The notes under the pieces are model-generated. The model had not been told where the DNA came from. It searched no databases and was given only the letters and a program-made list of their open reading frames with translations. From Prevotella sp. UBA3288 (GTDB taxonomy: Bacteria > Bacteroidota > Bacteroidia > Bacteroidales > Bacteroidaceae), in the NCBI GenBank assembly GCA_002361655.1, contig DETM01000031.1, forward strand, positions 14,228 through 78,227: a stretch of DNA of 64,000 nt, given 5' to 3'. The position numbers and the translations under genes are program-made. This document shows positions 18,145 through 25,145 of the stretch, one piece after another; the first letter of the stretch is position 1, and the number at the start of each line of letters is the position of its first letter.

Positions 18145-18643
18145 CCGGCGCATCATCGAAAACTATTATCGGGCCCACAAAGACGAGTTGATCGCCTTTG
18201 TGAGCCTTCGACTTCATTTCAGCAACGACGCCGAAGACTTGGTGCAGGAGGTCTTCCTCCGACTGCTCTCCGGCAACCGCCCCATCAACGAGACAACGCT
18301 GCCCAGTCTGGCCTACACCTTCTGCCGCAACCTGATCACCGACTGGTATCGCCGCCACATCACCCGACAGGATGTCGAGCACACCATCAGCCGTTGGCAG
18401 TCGGTAAATGCTGAAGAGCAGAGTGCAGAGTCGCTGCTCTCTGTTCGTGAAATCAATGAACAACTGGAGCACGGACTGGCCCGTGTGCCTAAAGAGTGCC
18501 GCGAACTCTACCGGATGCATATCTATGGTGCCATGCCCATCCGGGATATCTGCCGGAAGACTGGACAGCCCTACAAGGCCGTGGAATACCGGTTAGGACA
18601 AGCCCGCAAACAAGTCAGATACCAACTACGACATATCATATGA
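18137..18643 (+). CDS. Small sigma-70/ECF-like factor embedded in the glycosidase operon
   Basis: 168-residue protein with the two domains of a group 4 sigma factor. Region 2 covers about residues 10-75 (YYRAHKDELIAFV, DAEDLVQEVFLRLL, LPSLAYTFCRNLITDWYRRH). Region 4 covers about 110-165 (GLARVPKECRELYRMHIYGA, IRDICRKTGQPYKAVEYRLG, a helix-turn-helix). It would direct RNA polymerase to specific promoters or regulate its own operon. It overlaps the GH43 gene by 8 bases upstream and GH67 by an ATGA downstream, so it is locked into the operon. No anti-sigma or SusC/FecR-type partner is nearby, unlike the usual Bacteroidetes ECF arrangement. Targets are unknown. Confidence 0.85.
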   Translation: MNNRRIIENYYRAHKDELIAFVSLRLHFSNDAEDLVQEVFLRLLSGNRPINETTLPSLAYTFCRNLITDWYRRHITRQDVEHTISRWQSVNAEEQSAESLLSVREINEQLEHGLARVPKECRELYRMHIYGAMPIRDICRKTGQPYKAVEYRLGQARKQVRYQLRHII

Positions 18644-20493
18644 AGAAATACACCCCATACCTCCTTTACCTTATCCTTTGTCCTTTATGCTTTAGCGCAG
18701 CATCGGTGCGTGCTGAAGACGGCAGTCGGTTGTGGCTCCGCTACGACAGCACAGCAGTGAAGGACATCACTTACCGTATCGACCCCACCATGCCCGACGA
18801 CGATGGGTATCGCATCAGCGGTCGCGAGGTGTCGGCCCGCACCCAGCAGGGACTGCTCTACGGCAAATACGCACTGCTGCGCGGCGAACAGGGAGAGTCG
18901 CACCCTTTTTTCCGGCTGCGCATCCTCAACCACTGGGACAATCTCGACGGTTCTATCGAGCGTGGCTATGCCGGACAGAGCATCTTCTGGGATGATTCTC
19001 CATCCTCTATTCTCAATTTTCAATTAATCACCCGCTACGCTGAGGCCAATGCTTCCATCGGCATCAACGGCACGGTGCTCAATAATGTGAATGCCTCGCC
19101 GAAGATGCTCACCCGCCCTTATATTAATAAGGTACGCGCAATTGCCGACCTGCTCCGCCCATGGGGCATCCGTGTCTATCTCTCCGTCAACTTCGGCACG
19201 CCGAAGGCACTGGGCGAGACAAATACGGCCGACCCACTCAACCCACAGGTGCGCCGCTGGTGGCAGCGTAAGGCTAAAGAGATCTACGCTCTTATCCCCG
19301 ACTTCGGCGGTTTCCTGGTCAAGGCCAACAGCGAAGGACAGCCCGGACCCTTCGACTACGGACGTACCCATGCCGACGGGGCCAACATGTTGGCGGAAGC
19401 CCTGAGGATGGCTTCACCTAAGGGGAAAAATTTCACCGGCATCGTCATCTGGCGCTCCTTCGTCTATGGTGCCAAGCACAAGGGCGAAGACCGCGTCATG
19501 CAGGCCGTCAGCGAGTTTGCTGACCTCGACGGACAGTTTGACGACAATGTCATCCTGCAGTCGAAAAACGGACCGCTCGACTTCCAGCCGCGTGAGCCCT
19601 ACGCACCCATCTTCGACCAGATGAAGCGTACACCGCAGATGGCCGAACTGCAGATCACACAGGAATATCTCGGACAGGGCGACCATCTGGTCTTCCTCGC
19701 CCCTATGTGGAAGGAGTTTTTCTCTTTCGTCTCGCCCGACAAGTTGCAGGGCATCGCTGGCGTGGCCAATATTGGTATCGACAAAAACTGGTGCGGACAT
19801 CACTTTGCCCAGGCCAACTGGTATGCCTTCGGTCGCCTGGCGTGGAACCCCGCCCTCTCCTCACGCCAGATAGCCCAAGAATGGCTTTCGCAGACTTTTA
19901 CCCCACGCCCGTCCTCCGTCGACGTCCCCTACGGAGCGACCAAGGAGAGGTTGCTGGGTCTGATGCTCCGTTCACGGGAGGCCTGCGTAGACTATATGAT
20001 GCCACTCGGACTGCACCATATCTTCAAGTTCGACCACCACATGGGTCCCGAGCCCAACGGCTACAAGGCTAGTTACCCCATCGAGTGGTGCCCCGTCTAC
20101 TACCACAAGGCCGACAGTCGTGGCGTAGGCTTCGACCGCAGCAGCCGCGGTACAGGGGCCACCCGCCAGTATCGCGAGCCTTACAGCACGCTCTACGACA
20201 GTGCCGCCACCTGTCCGGAGCAGTATCTGCTCTGGTTCCACCACCTGTCATGGGACTACCGTACCCTGAGCGGCCGCACCCTCTGGGAAGAGATGCAGTA
20301 CCGCTACAACCGGGGTGTCAGCGAGGTGGAAGACTTCGTCAGCATCTGGCAAGAAGCGAAACCCTCTATCGACGACCAACGGTGGCAGGAAGTCAACGAC
20401 AAGTTGCAGAAGCAACTCACCGATGCCCGCGAGTGGCGCGATGTCTGCCTGAACTACTTCGGACAGTTTGCCAAGAAGAAACAAAAACCTTAA
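18640..20493 (+). CDS. GH67 alpha-glucuronidase, exported, with shortened N-terminal region
   Basis: GH67 enzymes remove (4-O-methyl)glucuronic acid from the non-reducing-end xylose of xylo-oligosaccharides. The ATG at 18640 overlaps the sigma gene stop (ATGA) and begins a signal peptide (MKKYTPYLLYLILCPLCFSAASVRAE), suggesting a periplasmic enzyme. Barrel motifs include ASIGINGTVLNNVNAS, GGFLVKANSEGQPGP, DNVILQSKNGPLDFQPREP (catalytic Asp and Glu), MAELQITQEYLGQG and WNPALSSRQIAQEWL. At 617 residues it is shorter than the usual 650-730, mainly in the N-terminal alpha/beta domain. A heptad-repeat-like tract (18994-19029) encodes DDSPSSILNFQLI, where homologues as I recall them are shorter; it may be an insertion. 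Confidence 0.9.
   Translation: MKKYTPYLLYLILCPLCFSAASVRAEDGSRLWLRYDSTAVKDITYRIDPTMPDDDGYRISGREVSARTQQGLLYGKYALLRGEQGESHPFFRLRILNHWDNLDGSIERGYAGQSIFWDDSPSSILNFQLITRYAEANASIGINGTVLNNVNASPKMLTRPYINKVRAIADLLRPWGIRVYLSVNFGTPKALGETNTADPLNPQVRRWWQRKAKEIYALIPDFGGFLVKANSEGQPGPFDYGRTHADGANMLAEALRMASPKGKNFTGIVIWRSFVYGAKHKGEDRVMQAVSEFADLDGQFDDNVILQSKNGPLDFQPREPYAPIFDQMKRTPQMAELQITQEYLGQGDHLVFLAPMWKEFFSFVSPDKLQGIAGVANIGIDKNWCGHHFAQANWYAFGRLAWNPALSSRQIAQEWLSQTFTPRPSSVDVPYGATKERLLGLMLRSREACVDYMMPLGLHHIFKFDHHMGPEPNGYKASYPIEWCPVYYHKADSRGVGFDRSSRGTGATRQYREPYSTLYDSAATCPEQYLLWFHHLSWDYRTLSGRTLWEEMQYRYNRGVSEVEDFVSIWQEAKPSIDDQRWQEVNDKLQKQLTDAREWRDVCLNYFGQFAKKKQKP
18995..19029 (+). repeat. Heptad repeat tract inside the GH67 coding region
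   Basis: Five 7-base units (ATTCTCC, ATCCTCT, ATTCTCA, ATTTTCA, ATTAATC) lie head to tail. The same kind of tract occurs in intergenic positions at 21756, 39233 and 61473 of this window. Confidence 0.65.
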
Positions 20494-20550
20494 TTTTTTT
20501 ACTAAAAGGGCGAGTGGCAAAATTCCTCTATTATCTCGCTACCTCCACCA

Positions 20551-21651
20551 TCACCATGGCAGGAACTGAAGTTCCAGTTCTACCCACTCGCCGTGTGAGG
20601 GTAGCGGCTTGTCCGGTTGCTGGGCATGGCCGGAGACACCGAGACCCAACAGACGGACGGGGTGCTGAGGCGAGATGTCTGCCTGCCGTACCAGTTGCTT
20701 GGCCAGCGGCAGGATGTCGCTTTTACGTCGGAGAATCTTCTCTTGTGTGATGCTGCGTGTGATTTGCTGAAAGTCGGCAAATTTGACTTTCAGCGTGAGT
20801 GTGCGACCCTCAAAGCCGTTCTTGGCGATACGCCGCTCCAGTTCCTCGACGGTGTGGTAGAGTTCGATGGCTATCTGCGATGGTTTGAAAATGTCCGTCA
20901 GGAAGGTCTGCTCGCAACTTACCGACTTGCGTTCCCACTCCGAGACAACGGGTCGGTCGTCGATACCTCGGGCGAAGTTGTAGAATATGCGGCCCATCTT
21001 GCCGAACTCCTTGGTAAGGTGGTTCAGCGAGAAACGCTGCAGGTCGGCACCGGTGAAGATGCCCATGCGGTGCATGTGCTCTGCTGTCTTTTGGCCTACG
21101 CCCCAGATACGTTCCACATGCAGTTGGTCGATGAACTGCCGGGCCCTGTCGGGGTGTATGACGCAGAGACCGTCGGGCTTGCGGTAGTCGCTGGCAATCT
21201 TGGCCAGGAATTTGCAGTAACTGACACCGGCCGAGGCCGTCAGTCCCGTCTCTTCCTTGATGCGCCGCTTGATTTCTTTGGCGCAGTCGACGGCCAGGGC
21301 GATGCCCTGTTTGTTGTCGGTGACGTCGAGAAAGGCTTCGTCGAGCGACAGCGGTTCTATCAGGTCGGTATAGTCGTGGAAGATCTCGTGGATTTGCTGC
21401 GACACCTCTTTATATATATGGTAGTGGGGCTCGACGATGACGAGCGACGGACAGAGACGCTTGGCTGTGACCAGCGGCTGTGCCGAGTGGACGCCATAGC
21501 GGCGCGCCTCGTAACTGGCCGTCGACACGACCGACCGCGGCCCATCGTGGGCCACGGCCACGGGCAGTCCCTTCAGGGCCGGATTGTCACGCTGCTCGAC
21601 GGCAGCAAAAAACTGGTCCATGTCAACATGTATGATACGTCTCGGCTCCAT
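20551..21651 (-). CDS. dinB: DNA polymerase IV (Y-family translesion polymerase)
   Basis: Error-prone Y-family polymerase that extends primers past lesions. It begins MEPRRIIHVDMDQFFAAVEQ with metal-binding D10 in the palm. SLDEAFLDVT near residues 103-112 holds the other catalytic acidic pair, and VVSTASYEARRYGVHSAQP is the conserved fingers motif. A helix-hairpin-helix region follows (IWGVGQKTAEHMHRMGIFTGADLQ), then the little-finger domain (ERKSVSCEQTFLTDI). 366 residues is normal. A C-terminal beta-clamp-binding peptide is not obvious. It converges with GH67 across a 57-base gap, has its own promoter and is unrelated to the xylan genes. Confidence 0.95.
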   Translation of the reverse strand: MEPRRIIHVDMDQFFAAVEQRDNPALKGLPVAVAHDGPRSVVSTASYEARRYGVHSAQPLVTAKRLCPSLVIVEPHYHIYKEVSQQIHEIFHDYTDLIEPLSLDEAFLDVTDNKQGIALAVDCAKEIKRRIKEETGLTASAGVSYCKFLAKIASDYRKPDGLCVIHPDRARQFIDQLHVERIWGVGQKTAEHMHRMGIFTGADLQRFSLNHLTKEFGKMGRIFYNFARGIDDRPVVSEWERKSVSCEQTFLTDIFKPSQIAIELYHTVEELERRIAKNGFEGRTLTLKVKFADFQQITRSITQEKILRRKSDILPLAKQLVRQADISPQHPVRLLGLGVSGHAQQPDKPLPSHGEWVELELQFLPW

Positions 21652-21664
21652 ATGCTTTGAATGG

Positions 21665-21672
21665 CAAAATTA
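21665..21672 (-). promoter_or_regulatory. Promoter -7 box of dinB
   Basis: TAATTTTG on the minus strand (21672-21665), 13 bases before the dinB ATG, matches TAnnTTTG. No LexA-like palindrome was recognised next to it. Confidence 0.6.
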
Positions 21673-21755
21673 CGAAAAAGCACCAAGAAAGACAAAGAAC
21701 GAGAGTTAATAATGATTGAATTCGTTAAATAATCATAAATACAGACTATAAATCC

Positions 21756-21776
21756 CAATTTTCAATTCTCAATTCT
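21756..21776 (+). repeat. Heptad repeat upstream of the rplM promoter
   Basis: Three 7-base units (CAATTTT, CAATTCT, CAATTCT) occupy the place where a -33 box would lie for the -7 box at 21788. Confidence 0.65.
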
Positions 21777-21787
21777 TAATTTATTAG

Positions 21788-21795
21788 TACCTTTG
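21788..21795 (+). promoter_or_regulatory. Promoter -7 box of rplM-rpsI
   Basis: TACCTTTG matches TAnnTTTG. The -33 zone is filled by the heptad repeat at 21756-21776. Confidence 0.7.
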
Positions 21796-21801
21796 CAGTC
21801 C

Positions 21802-21947
21802 GATTATTCGGGGAGAGTCTTAGAATCCCCAAGGGCGCCGTGTAAATAGTGACTGTCTTTGGCCGGACGGCATGGTTTGTGAATCGGCGTTCAACAAGCG
21901 AACTTTATAAAGTAAAAGAACTGTTTTTTAGTAAATTTAAACGAAGA
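21802..21947 (+). promoter_or_regulatory. Leader of rplM, possible ribosomal-protein autoregulatory RNA
   Basis: About 146 untranslated bases separate the predicted transcription start from the rplM ATG. A GGGGA/TCCCC hairpin (about 21810-21830) is followed by a possible closing stem of GCGCCG (about 21835) with CGGCGT (about 21892) enclosing a GC-rich segment. A leader before an r-protein operon suggests feedback by L13 or S9, but the fold is a hand reading and no known family was assigned. Confidence 0.4.
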
Positions 21948-22409
21948 ATGAACACTTTAAGTTACAAGACCGTCTCTATCAATAAAGAGACAGCCAAGAA
22001 GGAGTGGGTGGTCATCGACGCTACCGATCAGGTGGTGGGCCGTCTCGCTTCGAAGGTCGCAAAGTTGATTCGTGGCAAATATAAGCCCAGTTTCACTCCG
22101 CACGTTGATTGCGGCGACAATGTTATCATCATCAATGCTGCCAAGGTGAAGTTCACCGGCAAGAAAGAGACTGACAAGGTCTACACCCGTTATACTGGCT
22201 ATCCCGGTGGTCAGCGCTTCAATACCCCCGCCGAACTGCGCAAGAAGCCCAATGGCGTGGACAAGATGTTGCGTCATGCCGTGAAAGGCATGCTGCCCAA
22301 AGGTCCTCTCGGCCGCAGCCTGCTGAACAACCTCTATATCTATGAGGGCACAGAACACAAGCACGAGGCTCAGCAGCCGAAGGCTATTGATATTAACCAG
22401 TATAAATAA
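21948..22409 (+). CDS. rplM: 50S ribosomal protein L13
   Basis: Component of the large ribosomal subunit. The ATG at 21948 gives 153 residues (MNTLSYKTVSINKETAKKEWVV...), the usual L13 size; an in-frame reading from 21849 would run through the leader and is rejected. Family motifs: WVVIDATDQVVGRLAS, DCGDNVIIINAAKVKFTGKK, Y.RYTGYPGGQR, and MLPKGPLGR near residue 117. It is followed 12 bases later by rpsI, the usual L13-S9 pair. Confidence 0.97.
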   Translation: MNTLSYKTVSINKETAKKEWVVIDATDQVVGRLASKVAKLIRGKYKPSFTPHVDCGDNVIIINAAKVKFTGKKETDKVYTRYTGYPGGQRFNTPAELRKKPNGVDKMLRHAVKGMLPKGPLGRSLLNNLYIYEGTEHKHEAQQPKAIDINQYK

Positions 22410-22421
22410 TAATAGGTAACG

Positions 22422-22808
22422 ATGGAAGTAATTAATGCAATAGGTCGTCGCAAGAGTTCAGTGGCTCGCGTTTATCTGTCGGAAGGTACCGGCAAGATCA
22501 CGATCAACAAGAAGGACTTAACCGAATATTTCCCCTCTGCCATTCTGCAGTATGTGGTGAAGCAGCCGCTGAACCTGCTGGAGTGCGCTGAGAAGTATGA
22601 CATCAAAGTGAACCTCGACGGTGGCGGTTTCACCGGTCAGAGCCAGGCTCTGCGTCTGGCCATCGCCCGTGCATTGGTCAAGTTGAATGCCGAGGACAAG
22701 AAGACGCTGAAGGATCAGGGCTTCCTGACACGTGACAGCCGTGAGGTAGAGCGTAAGAAGCCGGGTCGTCCCAAGGCACGTCGCCGCTTCCAGTTCAGTA
22801 AGCGTTAA
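22422..22808 (+). CDS. rpsI: 30S ribosomal protein S9
   Basis: Small-subunit protein whose C-terminal tail reaches the P site. 128 residues starting MEVINAIGRRKSSVARVYLS, with GGGFTGQSQALRLAIARAL in the middle and the conserved basic end KKPGRPKARRRFQFSKR. Twelve bases after rplM, so cotranscribed. The 228-base gap to rpsB suggests a separate regulatory leader there. Confidence 0.97.
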   Translation: MEVINAIGRRKSSVARVYLSEGTGKITINKKDLTEYFPSAILQYVVKQPLNLLECAEKYDIKVNLDGGGFTGQSQALRLAIARALVKLNAEDKKTLKDQGFLTRDSREVERKKPGRPKARRRFQFSKR

Positions 22809-23036
22809 AGCGATTTGCAATTTTACAATTTACGATTTGCAGTTTATTTGTGGATTGTATGATTGGAGGATTGTAGTCAGCACTGAACATGTTTAGCATC
22901 TAAACCGGAAGGACCTGGAGTAAACAATAACTTGCCAAATGGCATAAATAGAACAATAAATTATAAATCCAATTACCTCCCGGCTGGTCTAACAAGATTA
23001 AAAAGAAAGTAAACAACATTAAATTAAAAGAACAAA
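22809..23036 (+). promoter_or_regulatory. Intergenic region before rpsB, candidate leader
   Basis: 228 bases without a gene between rpsI and rpsB. No clear TAnnTTTG box was found, so rpsB may be transcribed from the rplM promoter. The segments GGACCTGGAG (about 22910-22919) and CTCCCGGCTGGTC (about 22977-22989) can pair in part (GACC with GGTC, GGAG with CTCC). A regulatory leader for S2 is possible but unproven. Confidence 0.3.
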
Positions 23037-23900
23037 ATGGCAAGAACAAATTTTGATCAACTGCTGCAGGCTGGCTGCCACTTCGGCCACCTGAAGCGTA
23101 AGTGGAACCCCGCCATGGCTCCCTATATCTACACTGAGCGCAATGGTATTCACATCATCGACCTGCACAAGACCGTTGTGAAGATCGACGATGCTGCAGA
23201 GGCTTTGAAGAACATTGCCCGTCAGGGTAAGAAAATCCTCTTCGTAGGTACTAAGAAACAGACTAAAGAAGTGATTGCCGAGAAGGCAACCAGCGTGAAT
23301 ATGCCTTACGTCATCGAGCGTTGGCCCGGTGGCATGCTGACCAACTTCCCCACCATCCGCAAGGCCGTGAAGAAGATGGCTACCATCGACAAACTGATGA
23401 ACGACGGCACATACAGCAACCTGTCGAAGCGTGAGTTGCTGCAGGTAACCCGTCAGCGTGCCAAGTTGGAGAAGAACCTCGGTTCTATCGTCGACCTGAC
23501 CCGTCTGCCCAGTGCCCTGTTTGTGGTTGACGTGATGAAGGAGCATATCGCCGTGGCCGAGGCCAACCGTCTGGGTATCCCTGTGTTCGGTATCGTCGAT
23601 ACCAATAGCGATCCCAAGAACATCGACTTTGTGATTCCCGCCAACGATGATGCCAAGGACAGCGTTGAGGCTGTGCTGACCGCCTGCTGCGCCGCTATCG
23701 CCGAGGGCTTGGAGGAGCGTAAGGCCGAGAAGGCCGACGAGAAGGCTGCCGAGGCTCAGGCCGAGGGCGAGGCTGAGGAGGCAAAGCCCAAGCGTACCCG
23801 TCGGGCTCGCAAGGACGAGGCTCCCGCCGAGGCCGCTCCCGCCGAGGCCGCTCCCGCCGAGGCCGCTCCCGCTGAGGAAGATGCTCCCGCCGCAGAGTAA
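23037..23900 (+). CDS. rpsB: 30S ribosomal protein S2 with Ala/Pro/Glu tail
   Basis: Small-subunit protein at the neck of the 30S particle. It begins MARTNFDQLLQAGCHFGHLKRKWNP, with family motifs NGIHIIDLHKT, FVGTKKQ, RWPGGMLTNFPTI and PVFGIVDTNSDP. The S2 fold ends near residue 228. The remaining 60 residues are a charged Ala/Glu/Lys stretch and then a Pro-Ala-Glu-rich tail built from 15-base DNA repeats, which is probably disordered. Total length of 287 exceeds the usual 230-260. tsf follows, the classic S2-EF-Ts order. Confidence 0.96.
   Translation: MARTNFDQLLQAGCHFGHLKRKWNPAMAPYIYTERNGIHIIDLHKTVVKIDDAAEALKNIARQGKKILFVGTKKQTKEVIAEKATSVNMPYVIERWPGGMLTNFPTIRKAVKKMATIDKLMNDGTYSNLSKRELLQVTRQRAKLEKNLGSIVDLTRLPSALFVVDVMKEHIAVAEANRLGIPVFGIVDTNSDPKNIDFVIPANDDAKDSVEAVLTACCAAIAEGLEERKAEKADEKAAEAQAEGEAEEAKPKRTRRARKDEAPAEAAPAEAAPAEAAPAEEDAPAAE
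23817..23880 (+). repeat. 15-base tandem repeat in the rpsB tail
   Basis: Three near-identical copies of GAGGCCGCTCCCGCC (23829, 23844, 23859), preceded by a shorter copy from 23817, encode EAAPA units. Copy number could vary by slippage. Confidence 0.85.
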
Positions 23901-24005
23901 TAATCTCGAAATTTCGAGGCCTCGATTTTTTGAAACATCGACACTTCGAGAACACGAAACCTCGAAATAACGTAACAACGAAAACAAGAAAAAAAAGAAA
24001 AGACA
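23901..24005 (+). other. rpsB-tsf intergenic region with nested palindromes
   Basis: Contains the perfect palindrome CTCGAAATTTCGAG, overlapping TCGAGGCCTCGA which is followed by six T, and two further CTTCGAG/CCTCGAA copies. It may act as a weak attenuator or processing site that sets the S2 to EF-Ts ratio. Confidence 0.45.
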
Positions 24006-25001
24006 ATGGCAATTTCAATTGACGATATCAAGAAACTGCGTGCCATGACCGGTGCCGGTCTGGCAGACGTGAAGAAGGCCCTGACAGAGGCCGAGGGCGA
24101 CTTCGACCGTGCAAAGGAACTGCTCCGTGAGCGTGGTCTGGCCATCGCTGCCAAGCGTTCCGACCGTGAGACCTCGAATGGTTGCGTACTGGTGAAGAAG
24201 GTGGACGGCTTTGCCGCTACCATCGCCCTGAAGTGCGAGACCGACTTCGTGGCCAACGGTGCTGACTTCATTGCCCTGACCCAGGCCATCCTCGATGCCG
24301 CCGTGGCCGCTAAGGCTGCCGACCTGGAGGCTGTCAAGGCACTGACCATCAACGGACAGACCGCACAGGAGGCTGTCACCCAGCGTTCGGGCATCACCGG
24401 CGAGAAGATGGAACTCGACGGCTACCTCACCCTCGAGGGCGACAATGTGGAAGTCTACGACCACATGGGTAAGCACATTCTCTGCACCATGGTGCAGACC
24501 AACAAGGAGAACGCTGAGGTAGGCCACAAACTGGCCATGCAGGTGGCTGCCATGAAGCCCGTGGCCCTGAATGCCGAGCAGGTGGATCAGAAGATTCTCG
24601 ACGAGGAGTACAAGACCGCTGTCGAGAAAACCAAACTCGAGCAGGTGGAGAAATATGTGGAGATGAAACTCAAGAAGGCCGGTATCAACCCCAACCTCGT
24701 TGACAGCGAAGACCACATCGAGAGCAACATGGCTAAGGGCTGGCTCACTCAGGAGCAGGCTGATGAAGCCCGCAAACTGATCGAGACCTCTAAGGCTGAG
24801 GGCGAGGCTCAGTTGAAGATGCCGATGATCGAGAACATCGCCAAGGGTCGTGTGCAGAAGTTCCTGAAGGAGAACTGCTTGGTTGACCAGGAGTTCCAGT
24901 TCGGCGACGGCGACAAGGCTACTGTTGCCCAGTGGCTGAAGACCCAGGACAAGGAACTCGACATCGTCGCTTTCCGTCGCTTCACACTCGTTGCAGAGTA
25001 A
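24006..25001 (+). CDS. tsf: Elongation factor Ts
   Basis: Guanine-nucleotide exchange factor for EF-Tu. N-terminal UBA-like domain MAISIDDIKKLRAMTGAGLADVKKAL, then the EF-Tu-contacting core with ALKCETDFVANGADF (the TDFV motif near residue 80) and duplicated core domains. The length of 331 is usual for Bacteroidetes, whose EF-Ts is longer than that of Escherichia coli. An intrinsic terminator follows 25 bases after the stop, closing the ribosomal gene group. Confidence 0.97.
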   Translation: MAISIDDIKKLRAMTGAGLADVKKALTEAEGDFDRAKELLRERGLAIAAKRSDRETSNGCVLVKKVDGFAATIALKCETDFVANGADFIALTQAILDAAVAAKAADLEAVKALTINGQTAQEAVTQRSGITGEKMELDGYLTLEGDNVEVYDHMGKHILCTMVQTNKENAEVGHKLAMQVAAMKPVALNAEQVDQKILDEEYKTAVEKTKLEQVEKYVEMKLKKAGINPNLVDSEDHIESNMAKGWLTQEQADEARKLIETSKAEGEAQLKMPMIENIAKGRVQKFLKENCLVDQEFQFGDGDKATVAQWLKTQDKELDIVAFRRFTLVAE

Positions 25002-25026
25002 TCAAGGACAGTATTTCCGATAAGAG

Positions 25027-25059
25027 TCGGCAGCGTCAGAGATGGCGCTGCCGATTTTT
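25027..25059 (+). terminator. Intrinsic terminator after tsf
   Basis: TCGGCAGCG (25027-25035) pairs perfectly with CGCTGCCGA (25046-25054) around a 10-base loop, followed by five T. Confidence 0.9.
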
Positions 25060-25083
25060 CGATTAAGAAAAACACATTTTTCT

Positions 25084-25114
25084 TTTGCGGTTCACTCTAT
25101 TTTTCGTAACTTTG
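25084..25114 (+). promoter_or_regulatory. Promoter of the partner-switching operon
   Basis: TTTG (25084-25087), 19 bases, then TAACTTTG (25107-25114): an ideal Bacteroidetes housekeeping promoter. The TTG start codon of the first gene lies about 25 bases after the expected transcription start. Confidence 0.85.
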
Positions 25115-25145
25115 CAGCCAGTATAGAGCAGTATAGTTAGTTTAG

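Noticed and set aside
20511-20591. GCGAGTGG...CCACTCGC inverted repeat at the GH67-dinB junction as a terminator
   Set aside because: Arms are eight bases with a loop of about 65 bases inside the dinB coding end and no T run follows; more likely chance.
21849-21947. 33-codon N-terminal extension of L13
   Set aside because: It would read through the structured leader; the ATG at 21948 gives the normal L13 N-terminus and length.
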